Assembly: GCA_937895305.1 (NCBI GenBank)
Contig: CALAXS010000699.1
Location: 1-5,407 of the forward strand
DNA from: an uncultured bacterium
GTDB taxonomy: Bacteria > Hydrogenedentota > Hydrogenedentia > Hydrogenedentales > JAEUWI01
Reading direction: 5' to 3'
Length of the DNA stretch: 5,407 nucleotides
The stretch's first letter is position 1. Each line of letters starts with the position of its first letter. Shown here piece after piece: positions 1 to 5,405 of the stretch. The translations under genes and the position numbers were made by a program. The notes below the pieces were generated by a model. It saw only the letters and a program-made list of their open reading frames with translations. It was not told the DNA's origin and made no database searches.

Positions 1-42
1 GCAAGAATTGCTATGAATAATGATCCATCTGCGTAAATCACA

Positions 43-109
43 CCACTAGATTGCCACACCTCGTTTACACTCGGCTCGCAATGACGTGTTAGGTGTAGGC
101 TTTTAGTGG
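43..109. repeat. Imperfect hairpin containing an ATTGC...GCAATGAC-type inverted repeat
   Basis: CCACTA (43-48) pairs with TAGTGG (104-109), GCC (53-55) with GGC (98-100), ACACCT (56-61) with AGGTGT (91-96), and ACAC (67-70) with GTGT (86-89). This gives a long interrupted stem. An alternative fold pairs ATTGC (50-54) with GCAAT (78-82). The segment 49-85 begins GATTGC and ends CTCGCAATGAC, the two ends of a palindromic intergenic repeat I recall as common in many bacterial genomes. The middle is diverged. It lies about 90 nt beyond the kinase stop codon, so it could also protect or end the minus-strand operon transcript, but there is no U-tract next to it. The pairing is seen; the repeat identity is inferred from memory. 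Confidence 0.45.
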
Positions 110-195
110 ATAAAATTGGTATTAACTCTTAACACACCAGCATTAGCATGCATGCATCAAAGTTATTCGGGACAATTGCGATGCCAGTTTTGGCC

Positions 196-1125
196 CTATG
201 ACTGCGAGAGTTGCTCCACCGCTTCACGTGTGGGCAGCGAGGGTTGAGCACCCGCCACAGTACAGGCCAGTGCGCCCGTTGCGTTGGCCATGGATAAAGT
301 GCTCTTAATATCGTCTGGATTCCAGTACACAGCCAGGGCTGCGGTAAAGGCATCGCCCGCTGCCGTCGTATCCACCGCATCCACCGTGTAGGCCGGGGCA
401 AAGCATTGCTCTTTACCCACATACAGGGAACCCAGAGAACCCAGCTTCATCACTGCCTTTGTTGCACCCCGATTCATCAGTAGCGCTGCTGCCTGCCCTG
501 CAGTTTCAAGATCGTTTACGGTTACGGCACCATGGCACAGGGTCTGGGCCTCGGTCTCGTTGGGGGAAATAACATCACACAGTTTCAGTAATTCATCGGG
601 TACCTGCTGTGCCGGACCCGCGTCTACTATGGACAGGGTACCCACTTCCCGCGCCATTTTAAGTGCGGCAATGGTGGTCTCCATGGGGATTTCCAGCTGG
701 AGCAGTAGCACGTCGGCCCCGGCGATGAGCGATTGCATAGGGGCTATGTCTTCTGGCAACAGGGCTGCATTTGCACCGGGTGTAACCACGATAGAATTCT
801 GTCCCGAATCCGCCACCATAATCATTGCGGTTCCCGTGGCTTCCGTAGAATGGATTTTCAGGCGGGTCACATCCACGCCATCCGCTTCGAGGCTGGCACG
901 TTGTTGCTGTCCGAAATCGTCATCGCCTACGCAGCCGCAAAAGTGAACCTGCGCACCGAGTCGCGCCGCTGCCAGCGCTTGATTCGCGCCCTTGCCCCCG
1001 GTTACGGTCATAAAGGAATGGCCCATGAGGGATTCACCCGGCTTGGGGCATCGTGGTACACGCATCACCAGATCGATGTTCGCACTGCCAATAACTACGA
1101 TACGTCGCTGCTCCGTGATGGACAT
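196..1125 (-). CDS. rbsK: Ribokinase (PfkB-family carbohydrate kinase)
   Basis: This 309-residue cytoplasmic kinase of the PfkB family most likely phosphorylates D-ribose at O5 using ATP. The N-terminal GSANID (13-18) carries the Asn and Asp of the sugar site. GGKGANQA (43-50) is PfkB signature 1. E145 sits in QLE, NETE (189-192) is the NxxE Mg/phosphate motif, KLGSLGS (227-233) is nucleotide-binding, and DTTAAGDAF (252-260) is signature 2 with the catalytic base D258. The C-terminal GAQPSLPTRE also matches ribokinases such as E. coli RbsK, and the length is normal. The ATG lies 3 nt after the aldolase stop (TAA-ACA-ATG) with only a weak, distant purine tract (AAGGCGG), so translational coupling is likely. 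The neighbouring aldolase raises 2-keto-3-deoxygluconate as an alternative substrate, since KDG kinases belong to the same superfamily. Family assignment is firm; substrate is less so. Confidence 0.9.
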   Translation of the reverse strand: MSITEQRRIVVIGSANIDLVMRVPRCPKPGESLMGHSFMTVTGGKGANQALAAARLGAQVHFCGCVGDDDFGQQQRASLEADGVDVTRLKIHSTEATGTAMIMVADSGQNSIVVTPGANAALLPEDIAPMQSLIAGADVLLLQLEIPMETTIAALKMAREVGTLSIVDAGPAQQVPDELLKLCDVISPNETEAQTLCHGAVTVNDLETAGQAAALLMNRGATKAVMKLGSLGSLYVGKEQCFAPAYTVDAVDTTAAGDAFTAALAVYWNPDDIKSTLSMANATGALACTVAGAQPSLPTREAVEQLSQS

Positions 1126-1128
1126 TGT

Positions 1129-1785
1129 TTACAGTGCCGCCTTGGCGGCCTGGAATGCGTCAGCGTATTGCTTGGCCAGGGCGGTGAGTCCAACATAGTC
1201 TTCGTTGGCGACGAGGTCTTTACGGACCAGAGCACTGCCAATGCCCACGCCGCTGATGCCGGCTTTCATAAACTCGGCAAGGTTGCTCAGGTCCACACCA
1301 CCCGTAGGGATGACGGGAATCTGGGGCATGGGCGCGCGCACGGCTTTGATATATTCCAGTCCGCCGAGTGTCGCGGGAAAAATCTTGATGATGTCGCCGC
1401 CCAGTTCCCAGGCCTTAAAAATTTCGTTGGGCGTAAAGGCACCGGGCATGACCGGCTTGCCATAGCGATGGGCCATGCGGATGACTTCTTCCGAAGTGAT
1501 AGGGCAGACCACATACTCCGCACCCGCGAGGATGGCGAGTCGCGCGGTCTCAGCATCCAGCACGCTGCCCACGCCAATAAGTACATCCACGTCCTTCAGT
1601 TTTTCGGTGGCGGTCTTGATGCATTCCAGTGCGCCGGGCGTGGTCATGGTAACTTCGATGCACTTCACGCCACCCGCTGCGATGGCCTCCACAATCTTCA
1701 CCAGCGCATCACCACCCTTGTCTGCGCGGACGATGGCGACAATGCAGTTATCCAATAAATACTGCACGATTTCATGTCTGGTCAT
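1129..1785 (-). CDS. eda: KDPG/KHG aldolase family (2-dehydro-3-deoxy-phosphogluconate aldolase)
   Basis: This 218-residue cytoplasmic class I aldolase has a single TIM barrel and probably cleaves KDPG, or a related 2-keto-3-deoxy acid, to pyruvate plus an aldehyde. IVAIVR (15-20) begins the barrel. IEV (43-45) supplies the catalytic Glu44, GVGSVLD (71-77) is a conserved strand and loop, PGAFTPNEI (114-122) is the family motif, DIIKIFPA (131-138) holds the Schiff-base Lys134, and PTGGV (160-164) is the phosphate loop. Length is typical. After the catalytic Glu the sequence is VTMTTP, so it lacks the Arg of the E. coli-type EVTLRT and resembles the Thermotoga-like branch; substrate preference is therefore open. 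GAGGTGG (1790-1796) is a good ribosome binding site 4-7 nt before the ATG. It is the first gene of the operon with the kinase. Confidence 0.9.
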   Translation of the reverse strand: MTRHEIVQYLLDNCIVAIVRADKGGDALVKIVEAIAAGGVKCIEVTMTTPGALECIKTATEKLKDVDVLIGVGSVLDAETARLAILAGAEYVVCPITSEEVIRMAHRYGKPVMPGAFTPNEIFKAWELGGDIIKIFPATLGGLEYIKAVRAPMPQIPVIPTGGVDLSNLAEFMKAGISGVGIGSALVRKDLVANEDYVGLTALAKQYADAFQAAKAAL

Positions 1786-1824
1786 ATTCCCACCTCATTC
1801 AAGTTCAAACGTAATAGAATCCCT

Positions 1825-1830
1825 ATAATA
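1825..1830 (-). promoter_or_regulatory. Possible -10 box for the eda-rbsK operon
   Basis: Read on the minus strand this is TATTAT, five of six matches to the sigma-70 -10 consensus. Transcription would start near 1818 and give a leader of about 33 nt that keeps the eda ribosome binding site. The -35 position at 17-nt spacing (around 1848-1854) reads TTCTAT/TCTATT and is poor. The plus strand also reads TATAAT at 1824-1829, but with no usable -35 box and no nearby gene start. Tentative. Confidence 0.3.
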
Positions 1831-1889
1831 CACCCTTGCGGTGGGGAAATAGAATGTGGATGACTCGAAACCAGAGGGAAAGGGAATTT

Positions 1890-1920
1890 AACCGCTGAGA
1901 GCACAGAGAACACAGAGGGG
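1890..1920. repeat. 9-nt-period ACAGAG repeat (dispersed-repeat-like)
   Basis: Three successive 9-nt units, CGCTGAGAG (1893-1901), CACAGAGAA (1902-1910) and CACAGAGGG (1911-1919), follow AATTTAAC. This matches a style of intergenic repeat (TTTAACCGC then repeated ACAGAGRAC units) that I remember as scattered through many environmental bacterial genomes, with no agreed function. The periodicity is visible; the family link is from memory. It lies in the divergent non-coding gap and no convincing ORF crosses it. Confidence 0.6.
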
Positions 1921-1931
1921 GAATGCATACA

Positions 1932-1948
1932 CCGAGGCTCTGCCTCGG
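1932..1948. repeat. Perfect 7-bp palindrome CCGAGGC-TCT-GCCTCGG
   Basis: CCGAGGC (1932-1938) and GCCTCGG (1942-1948) are exact inverted copies around a TCT loop. The core AGGCTCTGCCT resembles the 'CCAGGCTCTGCCTGGG' intergenic palindromes I recall from cyanobacteria and other phyla. No T-run follows directly on either strand (the nearest is TTTTT at 1960-1964), so a Rho-independent terminator is unlikely. A second, weaker fold follows: CGGG 1955-1958 with CCCG 1981-1984, enclosing CCTT 1965-1968 with AAGG 1974-1977. Confidence 0.6.
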
Positions 1949-2001
1949 GAAACACGGGCTTTTTCCTTGTTTGAAGGCTTCCCGCGCCAGGTGTAGTATC
2001 C

Positions 2002-2023
2002 AAAGAAATTTCTTTTCTTGACA
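2002..2023 (+). promoter_or_regulatory. 14-bp palindrome abutting a consensus -35 box (TTGACA)
   Basis: AAAGAAATTTCTTT (2002-2015) is a perfect 14-bp dyad, and 2 nt later comes an exact TTGACA (2018-2023). This is the expected geometry for a regulator site controlling the downstream secreted-protein gene. The -10 is weak: at 17-18 nt spacing the sequence is CGAATT/GAATTC, and CATATT (2048-2053) is too far away. A run of A followed by T can be palindromic by chance, so the operator role is an inference. The leader also holds AATTC (2043-2047) pairing with GAATT (2057-2061). Confidence 0.35.
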
Positions 2024-2079
2024 TACATAGTGCTTCCCCACGAATTCCATATTGAAGAATTGTCCAAGGGAGATAAATC

Positions 2080-3240
2080 ATGCTGAATTTAAACGGTCGT
2101 ACATTGACCACGCTGCTGCTGTTTTTCGCGATAGGGGGGAATGCTGTTGCGCAAGCTGCGCCTACCGATGCGCAGATTCGTATACTGGGGCTGGAAGCAC
2201 GACTGAACCCGGCGGTACGTAACGCCAACATGATGCAACTGGCAGACCTCATGAAGTCACTGTTCCCCACGGAGGTCCATGCACTACAGGGGGCCTTTCA
2301 ATCTTCCTTGATGCTGCAATGTGACCCGGACATTTTTCCGACCCTTTCCGCAGAAACGATTCAGGCGGTAGATGAAAGCCTGGAAGGACTCTTTGATTTT
2401 ACAGAGATTGCACGGGACACCCGCTGGGAAACGCTGATTTATGTCTATGGCTTTTTTAATCGCGATGTAAAGCCGGAAGAAATCAAGGCGGTGCTGGCGC
2501 GCTGGGATGCCTTGTCGGATAAGGAGAAGGCCCCCCTCAACCCGACCTATATTCATGTCATTGACGCGGTGTGCAAGCCATTGGTCATGGGGGAATTGAA
2601 GGATAAGGAAACCACGATACAGGCTCTGGAAATCGTGGTGCCCGGGCTGCATGATTTATACCTCGCGAAGGCCAAACCGGGTACGGCTTTTCACGGACCC
2701 AGTCACGGCTGCCTTATCTTGGGGCCCCTCTATGATCGCTGGATTGACGACCCCGAAATCGCGCCCCTCTTGTTGAAACTCTTTGGGGATCGGGCTGCCT
2801 TCGAGACCTTACTCGCCAGTCAGTTGGTGGGGGCCGTGGAAAAAGACGCGCCCCTGTCGCGCATGGAAAACAGGTACCATTTTTACATTGGTAGTTACCT
2901 CGCCAATAGTCTGGCGCGACTGGATGCAAGATCTGCTGTGCCCGCGCTGGAACGTTCGTTCCGTATCTACGAACGGGAAAAAGCGCAAGGTCGGGAAATT
3001 CTCTATACCCAACGTGCGTTACTGGCATTGGGGAACGCATCGGCCCGTGCCGACTTCGAGGAAGACCTGAAGTCACCTGCCAAACGGGAAACCTGCCGTA
3101 ATACCCTGGTTTGGTTCTGTCAGAATGGTCGTGGCGAGACCAAGACCTATGGTGAGGAAAAGCTGGGCGCTATGTTGGACTGCAAACCGGAAGCGGCCCT
3201 GACTCGGCATCTTGAATTGGAACTGGAAGCGTTGAAATAA
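2080..3240 (+). CDS. Secreted, mainly helical protein of unknown function
   Basis: I do not recognise this 386-residue protein. Residues 1-26 form a Sec signal peptide: R7, then hydrophobic TLTTLLLFFAIGG, then NAVAQA, a good signal peptidase I site before AP. The mature protein, about 360 residues, has no membrane segments and should be periplasmic or released. It is rich in amphipathic helices. The stretch about 270-330 (LANSLARLDARSAVPALERS, then ALLALGNASARADFEEDL) reads like a HEAT-type repeat pair, which suggests a solenoid scaffold. A small conserved-looking loop is FHGPSHGC (204-211), with two His and one Cys. Six cysteines (81, 165, 211, 339, 347, 368) could form disulfides. No catalytic motif is evident. 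AAGGGAG (2066-2072) lies 7 nt before the ATG, which supports this start. Its stop codon directly abuts that of the transporter gene. Confidence 0.85.
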   Translation: MLNLNGRTLTTLLLFFAIGGNAVAQAAPTDAQIRILGLEARLNPAVRNANMMQLADLMKSLFPTEVHALQGAFQSSLMLQCDPDIFPTLSAETIQAVDESLEGLFDFTEIARDTRWETLIYVYGFFNRDVKPEEIKAVLARWDALSDKEKAPLNPTYIHVIDAVCKPLVMGELKDKETTIQALEIVVPGLHDLYLAKAKPGTAFHGPSHGCLILGPLYDRWIDDPEIAPLLLKLFGDRAAFETLLASQLVGAVEKDAPLSRMENRYHFYIGSYLANSLARLDARSAVPALERSFRIYEREKAQGREILYTQRALLALGNASARADFEEDLKSPAKRETCRNTLVWFCQNGRGETKTYGEEKLGAMLDCKPEAALTRHLELELEALK

Positions 3241-3249
3241 TCAAGCTTC
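3226..3249. terminator. Hairpin across the convergent stop-codon junction
   Basis: GAAGC (3226-3230) pairs with GCTTC (3245-3249) and TTGA (3232-3235) with TCAA (3241-3244). This gives 9 bp with one bulged G and an AATAA loop that contains the plus-strand stop. The two convergent genes leave no other space, so this is the natural candidate for a shared bidirectional transcript end. The sequence after it on the plus strand (ACCTTCTTCAACGGGTTCTT) is only moderately T-rich and there is no true U-tract, so it may only weakly terminate or stabilise 3' ends. Confidence 0.3.
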
Positions 3250-4179
3250 ACCTTCTTCAACGGGTTCTTTGATGGCCTGCGCTTTGGTGTTGCTGCGAAT
3301 GCTGAGGGCCACGGCGATGATGATGATGGTGATGCCCACGACCTTGAGTGTATCGGGTACTACACCCCAGAAGGCGTAGTCATAGATGACGCCATAGGCG
3401 ATAAGCGAGAGGCCCATGAGGGAGACCATGTTGGTGTTGCCGTGGGCGTAGGCGCGGGTCATAAAGAGTTGTCCGAGGGTACCGCCGATACCCAGGGGAA
3501 TCACAGCGAGCCACATCCAGGGTTGAAAATCAGCATGGACCACCCAGTTGCTCCTGGCGGTCATTGCGAGAAAAAAGGACACGAGCGTAGCGCAACTGGT
3601 GTAGTGGGCCACCACGGCGATGGGTGCAATATTGTGGCAACGGCTTAGAAATACCTTGGCGAGTGCGATGACCATGGCACCGCTCATGGCGACGAAGAAT
3701 GGAAAGGACTCGCCGTCGAAGGCGGGTCGCTGCATGATGAGTACACCACAGAGCGCCATGGCGATATAGAACCATGTGGACCGGGGGGTGTGCTCGCGAA
3801 AGAACACTGCGAGAATGACGGCGACCCAAAGGGGGCTCAACTGGAGGATGGTCACGGTGTCGGTGATGGACATGTGGGTGAGTGCGTAAAAGGTGCAGAG
3901 CAGGGCGATGGACCCGGTGAAACTGCGTGCCCAGAGCATCTTTGTGCCACGAAATACCAGAGGCACACCGTGCATGCGCGCAGAGGCGATGGCGATAAGC
4001 ATGGTGGGGAGGAAGCGCATAAAGGGGATGACTTGCCAGGCCAGGTGATCCTTTAGGGCATGGACCACCAGGTTCATGATGGAAAAGGAAAAGGCCGAGA
4101 AGAGCATTTCCAGGGCAGCACGACGGTGCATGGAGTGTGGTGGTGGCGTGGGGAAGTTTATAGTGGAAGAGGTGGACAT
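3241..4179 (-). CDS. EamA/DMT-superfamily transporter
   Basis: This 312-residue inner-membrane protein has ten predicted hydrophobic segments (about 22-40, 50-67, 84-102, 107-127, 134-150, 159-177, 185-206, 222-240, 249-270, 276-295), arranged as two five-helix EamA repeats. FYALTHMSITDTVTILQLSP (97-116) is the repeat-1 signature. GQLFMTRAYAHGNTNMVSLM (236-255) is the repeat-2 counterpart, ending in PDTLKVVG and a hydrophobic last helix. The family exports or exchanges small metabolites; substrate cannot be read from sequence. Both tails are polar and the C-terminus is acidic (EPVEEGEA). I chose ATG at 4179 because AGGAA (4183-4187) precedes it and the length fits. An in-frame TTG at 4218 would add 13 residues without a clear ribosome binding site. 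It is divergent from the lipoprotein gene and convergent with the secreted-protein gene. Confidence 0.88.
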   Translation of the reverse strand: MSTSSTINFPTPPPHSMHRRAALEMLFSAFSFSIMNLVVHALKDHLAWQVIPFMRFLPTMLIAIASARMHGVPLVFRGTKMLWARSFTGSIALLCTFYALTHMSITDTVTILQLSPLWVAVILAVFFREHTPRSTWFYIAMALCGVLIMQRPAFDGESFPFFVAMSGAMVIALAKVFLSRCHNIAPIAVVAHYTSCATLVSFFLAMTARSNWVVHADFQPWMWLAVIPLGIGGTLGQLFMTRAYAHGNTNMVSLMGLSLIAYGVIYDYAFWGVVPDTLKVVGITIIIIAVALSIRSNTKAQAIKEPVEEGEA

Positions 4180-4188
4180 AAGTTCCTG

Positions 4189-4218
4189 ATCATAGTTTGC
4201 GCAAGGGGGCAACAGCAA
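4189..4218 (-). promoter_or_regulatory. Possible promoter for the transporter gene
   Basis: On the minus strand TTGCTG (4213-4218) and TATGAT (4189-4194) are separated by 18 nt, giving 3/6 and 5/6 consensus matches. The predicted start of transcription, near 4182, would fall almost at the ATG (4179) and leave out most of the AGGAA ribosome binding site. Either the true promoter is farther upstream (a TTGACC occurs at 4223-4228), or this mRNA is nearly leaderless. Weak support. Confidence 0.2.
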
Positions 4219-4239
4219 GGCCGGTCAAATTAACGGCTA

Positions 4240-4248
4240 TGCTATACT
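4240..4248 (+). promoter_or_regulatory. Extended -10 promoter (TGCTATACT) for the lipoprotein gene
   Basis: TG at 4240-4241, one spacer base, then TATACT (4243-4248, five of six consensus bases) form an extended -10 element, a class that can work without a -35 box. The -35 position here reads GCCGGT and is poor. Transcription would begin about 7 nt after the box, at 4255-4256, which is the A of the ATG. No Shine-Dalgarno sequence is present, consistent with a leaderless message. Confidence 0.5.
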
Positions 4249-4255
4249 CCGATTT

Positions 4256-4798
4256 ATGCGTACGAATATCTACATGGCTACCATGCTTTGCTTCCTGTTG
4301 CTCTTCAGCATGGCGTGTGAAAAAAGAGAGAGCAGGCTTATCGTTTGTCCACCAGTGGCGCATAGTACTCCGAAAGATGCAACAGATCCTCCTACCCAAC
4401 CTGAAACTATCCATAGCTCATCACCCGTGAATGAGGGGAACAGTATCAACGCCCTGAATCAAGACGAGATCTATTGGGCTTATGCCAACAGTCCCCAGGA
4501 CTTCTATACGGCCTGGGCGAATCAGCATGGCGTCACACCCCCGGACAATCCCAATGCCCTCGCGCATGTCCCCAACGCATTGGAACTCAATGGCGAATCC
4601 TGGGGGATTGATGATGAAAGTCCGCGCATCCTGCCTGTGAATCAAATTAGTGCGGAACAGCGTGCGACTTTGAGGTCAACGCCCCACGCGCCTGTGCTAT
4701 GGCATGAGGATCATCAGGTCATTCTCGCGGGCTATGCTCCCCATACCGGGGCACAGCAGATCCTTCAGTTTCGCTTTAACGAAATCCCAGACGACTGA
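4256..4798 (+). CDS. Probable small lipoprotein, function unknown
   Basis: This 180-residue protein is not one I recognise. Residues 1-20 are a short signal peptide (R2, then hydrophobic MATMLCFLLLFS) ending in SMAC, a plausible though not ideal lipobox with Cys21 as the lipidated residue; Ser at -3 is less usual than Leu, Val or Ile. Residues 22-65 are a Pro/Thr/Ser-rich linker. A compact domain of about 115 residues follows, with aromatic-rich YWAYANSPQDFYTAWANQHG (73-92) and a likely beta-rich tail (APVLWHEDHQVILAGY, then QQILQFRFNEI). It would be anchored in the envelope. No ribosome binding site precedes the ATG; later Met codons (residues 7 and 10) also lack one and would shorten the signal peptide. 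The stop lies 7 nt from the stop of the convergent CYTH gene. Confidence 0.75.
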   Translation: MRTNIYMATMLCFLLLFSMACEKRESRLIVCPPVAHSTPKDATDPPTQPETIHSSSPVNEGNSINALNQDEIYWAYANSPQDFYTAWANQHGVTPPDNPNALAHVPNALELNGESWGIDDESPRILPVNQISAEQRATLRSTPHAPVLWHEDHQVILAGYAPHTGAQQILQFRFNEIPDD

Positions 4799-4805
4799 GC
4801 GATTC

Positions 4806-5267
4806 TTACCACTGGCTATAGGGATTTTGTGTCAAGCTGGAGTTATAATAGCGCACATCGCCAGTGACTTCTTCCCCCAGCCAGTCGGGTTGTTCAAAGA
4901 CTTCCTCCTCAGCGACCAGTTCAATCTCTGCCACCACCAGTCCGTCATTCGCACCTGAAAAGACATCCACCTCCCATACATGTTTATCATGGGTTACAAA
5001 ATAGCGTGTTTTTTCCAGAACATTTTCTGCACAAAGCTGAAGCAGTGCCTCGCCATCTGCCAGGGGGATGGGGTATTCAAATTCCTGCCGTGCCAGCCCC
5101 TCTGTGAATTCCTTCATGTTTAATTGCGCTTGCTCCCCCATGATGCGCACCCGAACCGACGCAGGTGGCCCCATTGCAATATACCCCTGCTTCGCCACGG
5201 TACCCTCTATTCCTGCCAGAAAATCCAGGGACTCCACGAGGAACTTGCGCTCGATCTCCAAAGCCAT
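4806..5267 (-). CDS. CYTH-domain protein (triphosphate tunnel metalloenzyme)
   Basis: This 153-residue soluble protein is a single CYTH domain, the fold shared by CyaB adenylyl cyclases, thiamine triphosphatases and bacterial inorganic tripolyphosphatases. EIERK (4-8) is the diagnostic ExExK motif. Tunnel-lining residues follow: R39 and R41 (VRVRI), K52 (MKEF), E62 and E64 (RQEFEYPI), K86 and R88 (EKTRY), D101 (EVDVFSG), and E114/E116 (AEIEL), which bind the metal. The C-terminal WLGEEVTGDVRYYNSSL strongly recalls the small Nitrosomonas-type tripolyphosphatase NeuTTM, so PPPi hydrolysis is the best guess; other triphosphates remain possible. The domain is complete at usual length. AAGGA lies about 9-10 nt before the ATG. 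It appears to be a stand-alone gene; no linked CHAD domain or polyphosphate gene is visible. Confidence 0.92.
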   Translation of the reverse strand: MALEIERKFLVESLDFLAGIEGTVAKQGYIAMGPPASVRVRIMGEQAQLNMKEFTEGLARQEFEYPIPLADGEALLQLCAENVLEKTRYFVTHDKHVWEVDVFSGANDGLVVAEIELVAEEEVFEQPDWLGEEVTGDVRYYNSSLTQNPYSQW

Positions 5268-5378
5268 GTAGAACTATCCTTTCTGTCAACATATTACTAA
5301 ATAGTGTGCAGGATACGGATACCGCAAAAACAGGCTTATACTACTCCAAATGCTGTGCGGTAGACGAGTTTTCAGGTT

Positions 5379-5405
5379 TGCTATATACCCCAAGGGGGGG
5401 AAATG
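5379..5405 (+). promoter_or_regulatory. Possible promoter, ribosome binding site and start codon at the window edge
   Basis: TGCTATATA (5379-5387) is an extended -10-like element. AAGGGGGGG (5392-5400) could serve as a ribosome binding site, and ATG (5403-5405) follows. Only a few coding bases remain, so a gene cannot be demonstrated. CCCC (5388-5391) next to the G-run also makes a short inverted repeat. The rest of 5268-5378 shows no gene, only the upstream region of the CYTH gene. Confidence 0.25.

Noticed and set aside
146..157. GCAT x3 tandem / self-complementary GCATGCATGC
   Set aside because: Too short to separate from chance; no neighbouring gene start or second copy in the window.
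183..194. GCCA-GTTT-TGGC hairpin just after the kinase stop as a terminator
   Set aside because: The stem is only 4 bp and no U-tract follows on the minus strand.
733..1758. Long plus-strand open frame (341 codons) antisense to both the aldolase and kinase genes
   Set aside because: It spans two well-supported genes and their junction, has no ribosome binding site, and its translation is low-complexity His/Gly/Arg-rich with no recognisable motif; a codon-bias shadow.
2714..3076. Minus-strand open frame inside the secreted-protein gene
   Set aside because: Arg/Pro-rich shadow translation with no start signals, opposite an intact gene with signal peptide and ribosome binding site.
4180..4218. 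TTG start extending the transporter by 13 residues
   Set aside because: No clear Shine-Dalgarno before the TTG, whereas ATG at 4179 has AGGAA just upstream and gives a normal DMT N-terminus.
5284..5289. Minus-strand TTGACA as a promoter for the CYTH gene
   Set aside because: A -10 at proper spacing would fall inside the coding start, and the box lies right next to the ribosome binding site.
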